NCBI GenBank assembly: GCA_964389525.1 | Contig: CAYMEX010000011.1 | Coordinates: 1-64,000, forward strand | Length of the DNA stretch: 64,000 nt | Direction of reading: 5' to 3' | From: JAFLTL01 sp964389525 | GTDB lineage: Bacteria > Bacteroidota > Bacteroidia > Bacteroidales > Muribaculaceae | Shown here: positions 44,329 to 54,707 of the stretch, piece after piece | Layout: each line of letters begins with the position of its first letter | Numbering within the stretch: the first letter of the stretch is position 1 | Made by a program: the position numbers and the translations under genes | Notes under the pieces: generated by a model | The model's input: only the letters and a program-made list of their open reading frames with translations | Database searches by the model: none | What the model was told of the DNA's origin: nothing

Positions 44329-45566
44329 CGGAGCTTGTTCTGCCAGAACCAGAGTTCGTTGAAGTTGACACCGAGAGTCACAAAGATATAATCCTCTTTG
44401 ACGAGTGTCTGCGGGCGTGCGGCACGGCGTTTGTACTCAAATCCAAGATTTATGTACGTCTTTCCGCCGGGAGCAGGAAAACCGAAACCGGCATGCACGC
44501 CATACTCTCTTACCGTATTGCCCATGACCGTCCAGTAGTCGCGTGTGGCAGAAACACCGGCGCGATACTGTATGCGCGAGGTGTATCCGCCTCGCGGATT
44601 GTGCATATACTGCACACCTATCGCCCCCTTGTAGCGGTCGACAAATCGTGTCTCGCCTATCTCGTCGAATGAACGGAATTTCGCTTTGCTCCACGGCTGA
44701 TATGTGGCGTCGGCCTCTACCATAAGGCGGTCATTCCACTCCCAGTTGATGCCGGCACCCCATGTGTCGGGCAGCGTGTAGAGTCCGCCCAGCTTTGTGA
44801 AACCGACAGTGTCGGGAACGACCTCGGTCTGCGACGCATCATAGAATACGCCATATGTCTCACCTCTGAAACTGTTGCCCGGTGTGAAGGTCACGCCGGC
44901 GGTGATGCGGTTGCGTTTGTTGATCTGATATGAATACTGCAGACCGAGCTGCACCCTGAAGTTATGCATCTGCATGTTGCGCTCGAACAGCGATGTCGCC
45001 CCGGTATTGGTATAGGCGTAGTTGTCGTGAAGTATCGTTCCGAACAGATACTGGAGATTGACACCGAAAGTCAGCCCTTTTAACGGACGGGCGGCCAGGC
45101 CGAGATAAAGTTCGCTGATGCCTCCGCTTCCTTCGCGCGACTGTGCGCCGTTAGAGATCTTGTCGCCGAACGAGTATCCTACCGAAGAGAACGGCAGAAG
45201 GCCGATGCTTCCGCCTCCCCACTTTGTTATGGGGAACTGCATGGTAATGTAGTCGAGTCCTCCTCCGAATTTATGTCCTTTCTGATCGCCGTCGGTAGTC
45301 GAAAGATTATTTATGTCGACACCCATGTCAAAAAGAAATGTGAGGGAGTCGATCGCAGCATAGCTTGCGGGGTTCATCACGTTGATCTGGCGTCCGGAAT
45401 TCATAGCGTAACCGACTCCACCCATGGCGCGCTGCGTCGAGGTGGCGTTATCGCCAAGTGTGCCGTAGCCATAACGTGAATATGGAGTGTCGGCAAGCTG
45501 CGCCGAGACCATTGCGGGCGCAATGATGGCGGCAAACATTATCGCAAGCTTTCTGATGCTTTTCAT
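44325..45566 (-). CDS. outer-membrane beta-barrel protein, FadL/PorV-like
   Basis: 413 aa. Signal peptide (FAAIIAPAMVSAQ), then DTPYSRYGYGTLGDN and a FadL-type N-terminal plug (AMGGVGYAMNSGRQINVMNPASYAAIDS), followed by repeated amphipathic strands ending in FVTLGVNF. No ligand can be named. The gene lies between coaX and lptC, its usual place in Bacteroidales, so a link with envelope biogenesis is plausible but unproven. Confidence 0.82.
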   Translation of the reverse strand: MKSIRKLAIMFAAIIAPAMVSAQLADTPYSRYGYGTLGDNATSTQRAMGGVGYAMNSGRQINVMNPASYAAIDSLTFLFDMGVDINNLSTTDGDQKGHKFGGGLDYITMQFPITKWGGGSIGLLPFSSVGYSFGDKISNGAQSREGSGGISELYLGLAARPLKGLTFGVNLQYLFGTILHDNYAYTNTGATSLFERNMQMHNFRVQLGLQYSYQINKRNRITAGVTFTPGNSFRGETYGVFYDASQTEVVPDTVGFTKLGGLYTLPDTWGAGINWEWNDRLMVEADATYQPWSKAKFRSFDEIGETRFVDRYKGAIGVQYMHNPRGGYTSRIQYRAGVSATRDYWTVMGNTVREYGVHAGFGFPAPGGKTYINLGFEYKRRAARPQTLVKEDYIFVTLGVNFNELWFWQNKLR

Positions 45567-45591
45567 CTATAATATAGTCGTTGATAAATAA

Positions 45592-46320
45592 TCAATTGTC
45601 TTGAAGAAACTTGAGCAGATAGCGTAATCCCAGCGTGACCAGATGCGGCTGATGATCAACCTCAAACTCAAGCAAACGCGCAATGCGGCGCGCCGATCCG
45701 CCTGTAATGACCGTCACCGCGCCCTCGGGCAAAATCGAGTGATAGAACGCCACTTCTGCGGCAATGCCTCTGATGGCTCCGGCTCTGAGTGCCGTGTCGG
45801 TATCATAGCCCCACACAGGCAACGGTCCGTCAAGCTCCACTTTGGGCAGACGTGCCGTAAAAGCATTGAGCGACTTGAGGCGCAATGACATGCCGGGGGC
45901 AATATTGCCTCCGTGGAACACACCATCGGCGCTTACACGGTCATAGGTAATGGCAGTGCCGAGATCCACCACCAGCAGCTCGGAGCCCGGATGCAGACTC
46001 CATGCGCCGATGCTTCCGGCTATGCGATCCACTCCAAGTGTGTTTCTGGAAGCATATCCGATCTCTACCGGCAACGGGGTGTCATTGTCGAGTATTCTCA
46101 GCCTGACTCCCGCCTCGGAAAGAACCTCGGACGCGGCGGAACCATCATCAGTGACAGAGCAGTATATCGCGTCATCAATCACATGCCTTGAGGCAAGAGC
46201 CCTAAGTTGTCGCCGTATACAAGCAGGAGGCATGACGACAGTCTCTATCAGATCATCGTCATCCCACACGTCGGCTTTCAAAGCACTGTTGCCTCGATCG
46301 AGTGTCAGCAGGCAGCCCAT
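45592..46320 (-). CDS. coaX: type III pantothenate kinase
   Basis: 242 aa, acetate/sugar-kinase-like ATPase fold. LTLDRGNSALKADVWD (phosphate 1), VDLGTAITYDRV (phosphate 2 with catalytic Asp), GVDRIAGSIGAW and ITGGSARRIA. It catalyses the first step of CoA synthesis. First gene of the six-gene run down to truA; a TAAATTTG -7 element lies just upstream. Confidence 0.95.
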   Translation of the reverse strand: MGCLLTLDRGNSALKADVWDDDDLIETVVMPPACIRRQLRALASRHVIDDAIYCSVTDDGSAASEVLSEAGVRLRILDNDTPLPVEIGYASRNTLGVDRIAGSIGAWSLHPGSELLVVDLGTAITYDRVSADGVFHGGNIAPGMSLRLKSLNAFTARLPKVELDGPLPVWGYDTDTALRAGAIRGIAAEVAFYHSILPEGAVTVITGGSARRIARLLEFEVDHQPHLVTLGLRYLLKFLQDN

Positions 46321-46341
46321 TTAATTCTACACATTTGAGCG

Positions 46342-46349
46342 CAAATTTA
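46342..46349 (-). promoter_or_regulatory. -7 promoter element for the coaX run
   Basis: The minus strand reads TAAATTTG, a full TAnnTTTG match, 22 nt before the coaX start. Confidence 0.5.
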
Positions 46350-46452
46350 GTCATTTATCCGATACCGCAATGCCCACTAAAGACAATTTAGCATCCAAAT
46401 AGCAGCGGGCAAGCCCTTGGGGCCGCCCGCGCTATCGATAAATGTACTGAGA

Positions 46453-47949
46453 TCAAAGATATTTAGAGAAATCGACATTGCGCATATCGCCGGTTTCCAC
46501 AAAAGCGTTGTGGAACGCCATGGCCGCATGCAGCGAATGCGGTGTCTGCCCTACGCCTCCGGCGATCTTGAGATAGTCGCGCAACTGCTCTCTGAACATC
46601 GGGTGAGCGCAATTGTCAATGATAAGGTGAGCACGCTGCAGAGGATCCTTGCCACGCAGATCGGCCACACCCTGATCGGTGATGATGACGTCGACCGAAT
46701 GCTCGGAGTGGTCGGCATGAGCCACCATCGGCACAATGTTGCTTATAAGACCGCCCTTTGTCACCGAGGGACAAGAGAAGATGGAGATATAGGCGTTGCG
46801 GGTGAAGTCGCCCGAGCCACCGATACCGTTCATCATCTTTGTGCCGAGGACATGGGTGGAGTTCACGGCGCCGAAAATGTCGGCCTCCAGAGCGGTATTC
46901 ATGGCAATGACACCGAGTCGGCGGATGATTTCCGGGCTATTGGAAATCTCGGCAGGTCGCATCAGTATCTTATCGTGGAAGAAGTCGAGATCCTTGAAGA
47001 GTTTTTCCTCGGTAGCGTCGCTGAATGTCATCGAGCAGGTCGAGGCAAACGTACACTTCTCTTTCTTAAGAAGCTCGAGCACCGCATCCTGAATAACCTC
47101 GGTGTACATCATAAACTGAGGTATCTCGGAGCTTTCTCCAAGATCATAGAGAACGGCGTTGGCAACGTTGCCTACACCCGACTGAAGCGGCAGGAACGAC
47201 TTGGGTATGCGTCCGGCACGGTACTCGCCGAGAAGGAAGTTCACGACATTCGCACCAATCTGCTTGCTCACGGCATCTACCTCTGTAAATGGCTTCACGC
47301 CGTCGAGACTGTATGTCTCAACAACTCCAATGACTTTCTTTGGATCGACCTTGAGCACAGGTTTGCCGACACGGTCTTTAGGAGAATAAATAGGTATCTC
47401 GCGACGGGCTGGAGGATCAAGCGGCTTGTACACGTCATGCATGCCGTAGAGGCTCGTCGGGAGCTCTGTGTTGTGCTCGATCAGTATCTTGTCGGCAAGG
47501 TCGACATATGTGGGACCGTTGCCGAGGCCGGTACCAAGCAGGATGTTACCCTCATCATCGATATCGGCAGCCTCAATTATGGCGTAATCGAAATGACCGT
47601 AAAATCCATATCTTGCCTCCTGCGCCATCTCACTCAGGTGACGGTCGAAATAATGCGTGTCATGGGAATTGATGCGTTTGCGCAGATCAGGGGTATTCTG
47701 ATAGGGTGCGCGCATGTTTATCGCATTATTCTGAGCCAGAATGCCGTCGACATGCATTGATGTCGATGCGCCTGAGAACAGGTTTATCTTGAAGGGGCGA
47801 CCCTCTTCATGCTCTTTGGCTGCCTTTCGGGCGATTGCCTCGGTGATAAACTTAGGCGTGCCGGGAGCTGTAAAGCCTGATAATCCTATGGTATCACCGT
47901 TTTTGATAAGCGCCGCAGCCTCGTCTGCAGTCATTTTTGCGTAAGCCAT
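46453..47949 (-). CDS. acetyl-CoA hydrolase/transferase family protein (succinate CoA-transferase-like)
   Basis: 498 aa, the Cat1/ACH1-type class I CoA-transferase. Landmarks: GLSGFTAPGTPKFITEAIA at the N-terminus, FLPLQSGVGNVANAV, and NGIGGSGDFTRNAYISIFSC, the oxyanion/CoA loop. Members move CoA between succinyl-CoA and acetate or propionate, a step in the succinate/propionate fermentation usual for this order. Monocistronic by position, divergent from miaB. Confidence 0.9.
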   Translation of the reverse strand: MAYAKMTADEAAALIKNGDTIGLSGFTAPGTPKFITEAIARKAAKEHEEGRPFKINLFSGASTSMHVDGILAQNNAINMRAPYQNTPDLRKRINSHDTHYFDRHLSEMAQEARYGFYGHFDYAIIEAADIDDEGNILLGTGLGNGPTYVDLADKILIEHNTELPTSLYGMHDVYKPLDPPARREIPIYSPKDRVGKPVLKVDPKKVIGVVETYSLDGVKPFTEVDAVSKQIGANVVNFLLGEYRAGRIPKSFLPLQSGVGNVANAVLYDLGESSEIPQFMMYTEVIQDAVLELLKKEKCTFASTCSMTFSDATEEKLFKDLDFFHDKILMRPAEISNSPEIIRRLGVIAMNTALEADIFGAVNSTHVLGTKMMNGIGGSGDFTRNAYISIFSCPSVTKGGLISNIVPMVAHADHSEHSVDVIITDQGVADLRGKDPLQRAHLIIDNCAHPMFREQLRDYLKIAGGVGQTPHSLHAAMAFHNAFVETGDMRNVDFSKYL

Positions 47950-48000
47950 AAGTATTGAGTTCTATTTCTCGGGGCATGCCGAAAGGTGATCTCCGAACAG

Positions 48001-48031
48001 TTGCCCAATTACACACGATTTTATATTTTTG
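48001..48031 (+). promoter_or_regulatory. promoter for miaB-ruvA
   Basis: TTG, 20 bases, TATTTTTG: a full -7 match. An oppositely oriented TATTTTTG at 48033-48040 could start the CoA-transferase transcript, so the two promoters lie back to back. Confidence 0.55.
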
Positions 48032-48097
48032 TGCAAAAATATGTATTAACTCCGTGTTTTGCAATATCCGCCGTTTTTTTCACGTATTTTACCAAAC

Positions 48098-49452
<1,355 letters not shown>

Positions 49453-49456
<4 letters not shown>

Positions 49457-50046
49457 TCGACTACGTAAAGGGAACGGTAGAGGAACTCACCCCCACATAT
49501 GCCGTGATCGACTGCTGCGGCACAGGTTACAGATGCGAGATCTCGCTTCCGACATTCACTGCCATCGAGGGAAAGAGCCAGATAAAACTTCTCGTACACG
49601 AATCAATACGCGAGGACGCATGGACTCTCTACGGTTTTAACGACGAACGTGAACGCAGCCTGTTCAGACTGCTCATAGGAGTCTCGGGGGTAGGCGCCGG
49701 GACAGCGCGAATGATACTGTCGGCCCTATCGGCCCCCGAACTTGAAGCGGCGATAATGAACGGCGACCATCTCAGACTTAAAGCCGTCAAAGGCATCGGC
49801 GCCAAGACCGCCCAGCGCATTATCGTCGATCTAAAAGACAAGGTGAAGCCCTCGGGAGATGACATCATGCCGACAGCACCGGGCATCGAGACCGCACCGA
49901 CAGCCGCATATGAAGAAGCTCTTGCCGCGCTCGTGATGCTCGGATTTCCACGCACGCAGGCCGACAAGGTACTTAAAAAGCTGTATGGCGCAGATCCGAC
50001 GCTAAAAGTCGAGACCGCAATAAAGCAGGCTCTCGCAATCTTATAA
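49453..50046 (+). CDS. ruvA: Holliday junction DNA helicase subunit RuvA
   Basis: 197 aa. N-terminal OB domain (MIDYVKGTVEELTPTYAVI), two helix-hairpin-helix motifs (LIGVSGVGAGTARMIL, LKAVKGIGAKTAQRIIVDLK), and a C-terminal RuvB-binding domain (EEALAALVMLGFPRTQADK). It forms the tetramer that holds the four-way junction for RuvB. 4-nt overlap with miaB. Confidence 0.97.
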
Positions 50047-50091
50047 GACTCATCAATCTGATCAAAATAAATCAATTATCACCTGACAACC

Positions 50092-51033
50092 ATGAAAACA
50101 AACGTTCTCAAAACAGCAACCGGTGTTGCAATGGCCGCTATGATGTGGACCGGATGCGCCGGAGAGAAGGCTGCGCAAGACATTGCCCAAGTGTCGAACT
50201 ACGCAGATATCCAGACATTTGATGATCTGAGCAATTATTTTAAATACAGCCCGGAACGTCCGACCGTGATTTCGGGACATCGCGGCGGCATGGTGACCGG
50301 ATACCCTGAAAACTGCATCGAGTCTTTTGAAAAGACATTGTCGCTGATGCCCTCGTTTTTTGAAATCGATCCGCGCCTCACGGCCGACTCCGTCATCGTG
50401 CTGATGCACGATGCCAAACTCGACCGCACGACGACCGGCAAAGGACGCGTGGGCGATTACACATACGAGGAACTGCAGCAGTTCAATCTTGTGGACCGCG
50501 AAGGTAATGTCACACCCTACAAAATACCCCGTCTCGAAGACTGCATCGCCTGGAGCCAGGGCAAGTGTGTACTCAACCTCGACATAAAGGATGTGCCTAC
50601 AAAGATAATGACCGACTTCCTCAAGAAGCAGGGTGTAGCTAATGTGATATACACCGTCTGGCGCCCCGATCAGGTACTCGAGTATCTCGCCGCCGATCCA
50701 AACGCTACATTCTCGATATGGTGCCGTCAGCCCGAAGAACTTGACGCATATGACGCCGCCGGGATCCCCTGGGAGCGTGTGATGGTCGGATATGTCGGCG
50801 CAACGATGGATCAGGCCAAACAACGTCTGTACGACGGGCTGCACGAGCGAGGAGTGATGTGCATGATATCAGTGGCTCCGACCCACGACGTCTGCCTCAA
50901 CAACGACTGCAAGGTCGAGGGCTATGCGACGGAGTTCGCCACATTCATGCGCCCCGACATAGTCGAGACAGATTATCCTTATCTTTTCATGCAACTTGAT
51001 CAGGAAAAGGCTCCGATCGAGCGCAAGCTCTGA
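50092..51033 (+). CDS. glycerophosphodiester phosphodiesterase family lipoprotein
   Basis: 313 aa. Signal with lipobox MMWTGC. The GDPD barrel shows ISGHRGGMVTGYPENCIESF (His, Arg, Glu), FEIDPRLTADSVIVLMHD (Glu, Asp, His) and LDRTTTGKGRVGDYTYEEL. Members cleave glycerophosphodiesters to glycerol phosphate and an alcohol. It lies 5 nt before a glycerol-1-phosphate dehydrogenase-like gene, a suggestive pairing, although its product would be outside the cytoplasm. Confidence 0.9.
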   Translation: MKTNVLKTATGVAMAAMMWTGCAGEKAAQDIAQVSNYADIQTFDDLSNYFKYSPERPTVISGHRGGMVTGYPENCIESFEKTLSLMPSFFEIDPRLTADSVIVLMHDAKLDRTTTGKGRVGDYTYEELQQFNLVDREGNVTPYKIPRLEDCIAWSQGKCVLNLDIKDVPTKIMTDFLKKQGVANVIYTVWRPDQVLEYLAADPNATFSIWCRQPEELDAYDAAGIPWERVMVGYVGATMDQAKQRLYDGLHERGVMCMISVAPTHDVCLNNDCKVEGYATEFATFMRPDIVETDYPYLFMQLDQEKAPIERKL

Positions 51034-51037
51034 GAGT

Positions 51038-52381
51038 ATGTTTAAAACTCATGTTTCTGACGTTATGATCACAATAGAGGAAGTAATAGCGCGGGCGTCG
51101 GACACAAAGACTCTGCGCATAGGCGAAGGCATCATCAACGAGACTGCCGATCTGTTCAGACAGGTTTTTCCGGGGAAACGCCCGATTGTCGTGGCAGACC
51201 CGACGACATGGAGAGTGGCCGGAGAAAAAGTGCAAGAGAGTTTCATCGCGGCCGGGCTGCAACCCGACGCGCCACACATCTTCACCGACGAGGGACTCCA
51301 CGCCGAATGGAAATATGTTGAGGAGCTCGACAAGGTGCTCGGCAACTCAGACGCGATAGGTGTGGCAGTAGGCTCAGGCACAATAAACGATCTGACCAAA
51401 CTGTGCTCGCATCATTGCGGCAAACGCTACATGACAGTAGCCACAGCTGCATCGATGGACGGATATACGGCCTACGGCGCCTCAATCACACGCGACGGAG
51501 CCAAGCAGACATTCAGCTGCCCCGCCCCGCTCGCCCTGCTTGCCGACGTGGACGTGATAGCCGGAGCACCGGCCGATATGACGGCCAGCGGCTATGCCGA
51601 CCTGTTTGCCAAAGTGCCGGCCGGAGCCGACTGGATCATATCGGACGCACTCGGCATAGAGCCGATCGACAGTTTATCTTTCGGCATAGTGCAGGACGGA
51701 CTGAAGCTGGCATTAAGTGATCCGGCCGGGGCGAGAGCCGGTAACAAAGACTGCATAAGACGGCTTATCGAAGGACTGGTGCTCAGCGGGTTCGCCATGC
51801 AGACGCACAAGTCGAGCCGCCCGGCCTCGGGAGCCGACCACCAGTTCTCGCATCTGTGGAACATGGAGAACCATGTCATGGCCGACGGGCATACTCCATC
51901 ACACGGTTTTCAGGTGAGCATAGGCATGCTCATGTCGACGGCACTCTATCAGCAGCTGCTTGACGAAGACATGGCATCGCTGGATGTGGAAAAATGCGTG
52001 GCCGCATGGCCGACTCTCGAGGAAGCACAGAAAGAAGCCCGGGAGATGTTTGCCGGAACCGATTTCCCGACAATCGGCGAGACCGAAATCACGGCGAAGT
52101 ATATCGACCACGACGCTCTGCGCCATCAGCTTGATTTTTTAAAAAACAACTGGAGCGAAATAAAGAAGCGACTTGAGGCGCAACTCATACCATATGACGA
52201 AGCTAAGGCGCGTCTTGCAGCCGCAGGAGCACCGGTCGAGCCTGAGCAGATCGGCATAAGCCGCAGTCGCCTTCGCGACAGTTTCCTGCGGGCACAGCAC
52301 ATACGCCGCCGTTTCACGATACTTGATATCGCCGTGCGCACATGCCTGCTCGACAAGTGGCTTGACAGGATATTCAGCTGA
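51038..52381 (+). CDS. sn-glycerol-1-phosphate dehydrogenase-like (AraM/EgsA family)
   Basis: 447 aa. Dinucleotide-binding GVAVGSGTINDLTKL, then TAASMDGYTAYGASI; metal ligands Asp in DMTASGYAD and His in SGADHQFSHLWN and HTPSHGFQVS. These fit the AraM/G1PDH family, which interconverts DHAP and sn-glycerol-1-phosphate. A ~90-residue C-terminal extension is predicted helical. The ATG at 51038 is 5 nt after the GDPD stop; 51065 is an alternative. Its 3' end overlaps the convergent histidine kinase gene by 8 nt. Confidence 0.87.
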   Translation: MFKTHVSDVMITIEEVIARASDTKTLRIGEGIINETADLFRQVFPGKRPIVVADPTTWRVAGEKVQESFIAAGLQPDAPHIFTDEGLHAEWKYVEELDKVLGNSDAIGVAVGSGTINDLTKLCSHHCGKRYMTVATAASMDGYTAYGASITRDGAKQTFSCPAPLALLADVDVIAGAPADMTASGYADLFAKVPAGADWIISDALGIEPIDSLSFGIVQDGLKLALSDPAGARAGNKDCIRRLIEGLVLSGFAMQTHKSSRPASGADHQFSHLWNMENHVMADGHTPSHGFQVSIGMLMSTALYQQLLDEDMASLDVEKCVAAWPTLEEAQKEAREMFAGTDFPTIGETEITAKYIDHDALRHQLDFLKNNWSEIKKRLEAQLIPYDEAKARLAAAGAPVEPEQIGISRSRLRDSFLRAQHIRRRFTILDIAVRTCLLDKWLDRIFS

Positions 52382-53525
52382 GAGATGACAACGGAAGCGT
52401 TATGCGGAACGTGGTGCCCCGGCCGACAACCGACGACACCACGGCTATGCTTCCGCCATGATACTGGCGGACGATGCGCCGGGCAAGCGTAAGCCCAAGT
52501 CCCCATCCCCGCCCCTTGGTAGTGTATCCGGCATGAAAGACACTGCGCCACTTCTTGCGTGGAATGCCTTTGCCTGTATCTGAAATATCGACGACAGCCA
52601 TCGACGTGTCTCTGCCAACCGAAATCGTGACGGTGCCTTTACCATCCATGGCATCGGCGGCGTTTTTCAACATATTCTCAAAGACCCAGCTTAAAAGCTC
52701 TGTCGAACCGTCAACCATCACTATATCGGTCACATCGGTTTTTATAACAACCTGAGAGGAGACACGCCGGCTCATATAGTCGGCTACCGCGACAACAAGC
52801 GCCGAGAGGTCGAGCGGCGACAAAGAAGGAGATGTGCCGATGCGTGAGAAGCGCGCCGCGACATCGGAAAGCCTGCTGACATCACGTTCCATTTCCCGGA
52901 CGGCATCGTGAAGCGGAAGCCCGGGCGCGCCCGAACGCAAACATTCCATCCAGCCCATGAGCGAGGATACTGGAGTGCCGAGCTGATGAGCTGTCTCGCG
53001 CGACAGTCCGACCCATATGCGGTTTTCTTCAGACTTGCGCGACGCACGTAAGGCCCAATATGTGACCACAAGGAAAAACAATATCACTGCAAGCTCGACA
53101 TACGGGAACATGCGGAGCCTGCCGAGGAGAGCCGAATCGCCATAACAGATACGATATACATCGCCCGGGGCGGTCTCGATACGTATCTCGCTGCCATCGG
53201 AAAATATCCGTTCGGCTGCCATCCTCGCCTCCAAAGAGTCTTCGGGCAGATTGCGCGACATCAGCACATTGCCGTCGGCGTCGGACAACAACGCCGGAAT
53301 GTCGGGCTCACCCTCGACAAGGCGCATCGGAAAGCCCACCGACGCGGCATCGGCCGCATCGAGCACCTCAGCGACAGCATCGGCCCACAGCAGCATGCGC
53401 TGCCGCTCACGGGCCGCAAGATCGGAGGCCAGCCAGGAGGAATAGAGATAAAACGACACCGAGGTCAGCACCGCCGCGACCGCCAGAACCCAATATCCCA
53501 CAGACGGAAGTCTATCGCCACTCAT
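52374..53525 (-). CDS. sensor histidine kinase, orphan
   Basis: 383 aa. Membrane helices at ~8-28 and ~138-158 enclose a ~110-residue periplasmic sensor. No HAMP domain follows. The H box is SRETAHQLGTPVSSLMGW, the N box ENMLKNAADAMDG, with VDISDTGKGI and GRGWGLGLTLARRI completing the ATPase. No response-regulator gene is adjacent. It overlaps the upstream HAD gene by 14 nt, which implies coupled translation. Confidence 0.92.
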   Translation of the reverse strand: MSGDRLPSVGYWVLAVAAVLTSVSFYLYSSWLASDLAARERQRMLLWADAVAEVLDAADAASVGFPMRLVEGEPDIPALLSDADGNVLMSRNLPEDSLEARMAAERIFSDGSEIRIETAPGDVYRICYGDSALLGRLRMFPYVELAVILFFLVVTYWALRASRKSEENRIWVGLSRETAHQLGTPVSSLMGWMECLRSGAPGLPLHDAVREMERDVSRLSDVAARFSRIGTSPSLSPLDLSALVVAVADYMSRRVSSQVVIKTDVTDIVMVDGSTELLSWVFENMLKNAADAMDGKGTVTISVGRDTSMAVVDISDTGKGIPRKKWRSVFHAGYTTKGRGWGLGLTLARRIVRQYHGGSIAVVSSVVGRGTTFRITLPLSSLS

Positions 53526-54360
53526 TGCCGGTGAAATCCTTATAGATCCATCGTGCCACGGCGTCTTCGTCGTTAGCCCCTATGACAATGTCGGCACGAT
53601 CTTTAACCTCGTCGTAGGCGTTAGAGACAGCGACACCAAGATCGGCACTCCGCATCATCGACAGATCGTTGAGATTGTCGCCGAACGCCACAATGCGGGT
53701 CGCGCCACAACTGCGTGCAAGATCAGTGACAGCGCGCGACTTGGTGACTCCCGGCGCAAACACCTCGATGAAAGCCGTGTTGTCGTTGAAAATGTCATTA
53801 TAGCATGTGACCGGATAGCCTATCTCCGCAGACATGCGATCGGCCAGCGGCTCAAACAGATCTTTGGCACCGACGCAAAACATAAGCACGGTGCGCTGCA
53901 TATCGGCCTGTCGCAGCTGTTCGCCCAACCGAAAACGTTTCAGCTTCATGTCGCGTCGCATGATATAGAAAGCTTCCTCGACATCAGACATTTCGGCATC
54001 GTGAAAGGCGTGTATGATCTGATCGTCGCGCAATGTGTAGACAAAAGGACGCACCCCCGCCTCCCTGAACATATCAACCGCCCTGGCAACAACAGCGGGA
54101 TCTATGAAATGTACATTGCAATAGTCGCCCGCAGACAGATCGTACATCGCCGCGCCGGTCATCACAATCGCCGGAAGCGACAGGCGGGTTCCCGACAAGA
54201 GGTTTACAACAGTCGCCGGAGTGCGTGCCGTAGCCACCGTAATACGCGCGCCCATATCAGTCAACTGATTGATTATCTTAGCAGACTGCGGCGAGACAAT
54301 CGAGTCGGACGTGAGCAGCGTCCCGTCCATATCGGTCACATAAAGAGTTTTGTTGTCCAT
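53512..54360 (-). CDS. Cof-type HAD-IIB phosphatase
   Basis: 282 aa. HAD motif I YVTDMDGTLLTSD, motif II VATARTP, motif III Lys in VTKSRAV, motif IV VAFGDNLNDLSMMRSADLGV, plus a type IIB cap. Members dephosphorylate sugar phosphates, flavin or PLP-type substrates in the cytosol. First gene of a pair with the histidine kinase. Confidence 0.92.
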   Translation of the reverse strand: MDNKTLYVTDMDGTLLTSDSIVSPQSAKIINQLTDMGARITVATARTPATVVNLLSGTRLSLPAIVMTGAAMYDLSAGDYCNVHFIDPAVVARAVDMFREAGVRPFVYTLRDDQIIHAFHDAEMSDVEEAFYIMRRDMKLKRFRLGEQLRQADMQRTVLMFCVGAKDLFEPLADRMSAEIGYPVTCYNDIFNDNTAFIEVFAPGVTKSRAVTDLARSCGATRIVAFGDNLNDLSMMRSADLGVAVSNAYDEVKDRADIVIGANDEDAVARWIYKDFTGNEWR

Positions 54361-54402
54361 CGGGGTGATTTTTTGCGAAAGTACAAAAATTTAAGGAAAA
54401 GA

Positions 54403-54434
54403 TTTTGCAGAGTATCGGCTAATAGCTATCTTCG
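54403..54434 (+). promoter_or_regulatory. promoter for tRNA-Gly(CCC)
   Basis: TTTTG, exactly 19 bases, then TATCTTCG (one base from TAnnTTTG), 19 nt before the tRNA. Confidence 0.65.
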
Positions 54435-54452
54435 CACTGCAAAAAAGGCTAT

Positions 54453-54525
54453 GCGGTAATAGCTCAGTTGGTAGAGCATCAGCTTCCCAAGCTGAGGGTC
54501 GCGAGTTCGAGCCTCGTTTACCGCT
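54453..54525 (+). tRNA. tRNA-Gly (anticodon CCC)
   Basis: Complete 73-nt cloverleaf. Acceptor strands GCGGTAA and TTACCGC pair, anticodon stem CAGCT/AGCTG around TTCCCAA gives CCC (reads GGG), the T arm is GAGTTCGAGCCTC, discriminator U. Its 3' part is duplicated at 57861, so the gene is the integration target of the element that follows. Confidence 0.97.
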
Positions 54526-54569
54526 CAAACTTTAATCGGCGTAAGAATCAATAACTTACGCCGATTTTT
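54496..54569 (+). repeat. attL: tRNA-Gly 3' end plus terminator hairpin
   Basis: This 74-bp sequence matches 57861-57934 with one mismatch (A/G in the terminator loop). It covers the last 30 nt of tRNA-Gly and the hairpin AATCGGCGTAAG/CTTACGCCGATT with its T tract. Confidence 0.9.
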
Positions 54570-54570
54570 T
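54533..54570 (+). terminator. intrinsic terminator of tRNA-Gly(CCC)
   Basis: AATCGGCGTAAG and CTTACGCCGATT form a 12-bp stem followed by T6. The hairpin lies inside the att repeat, so both copies carry it. Confidence 0.9.
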
Positions 54571-54624
54571 CAAGGGGAAAACACAGCCACACAACGCCAA
54601 AACGGATAAAAAAAAGCGGGAGAA

Positions 54625-54682
54625 TGCACTTTTCTGCACTTCGATGCACCTCTGTGCACCAAAAAACCTGCAAAAAACCTGC
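54625..54682 (+). repeat. phased short repeats, probable integrase arm sites
   Basis: TGCAC occurs at 54625, 54635, 54645 and 54655, exactly one helical turn apart. Two copies of AAAAAACCTGC follow at 54661 and 54672. They lie between attL and the integrase start codon, where arm-type binding sites of Bacteroides tyrosine recombinases are expected. Confidence 0.65.
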
Positions 54683-54707
54683 AAAAAAAACCGGCAATTT
54701 TTACCCT

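Noticed and set aside
54601..54682. CRISPR-like short repeats
   Set aside because: Units of 5-11 bp without spacers and no cas gene nearby; the phasing and location fit integrase arm sites better.
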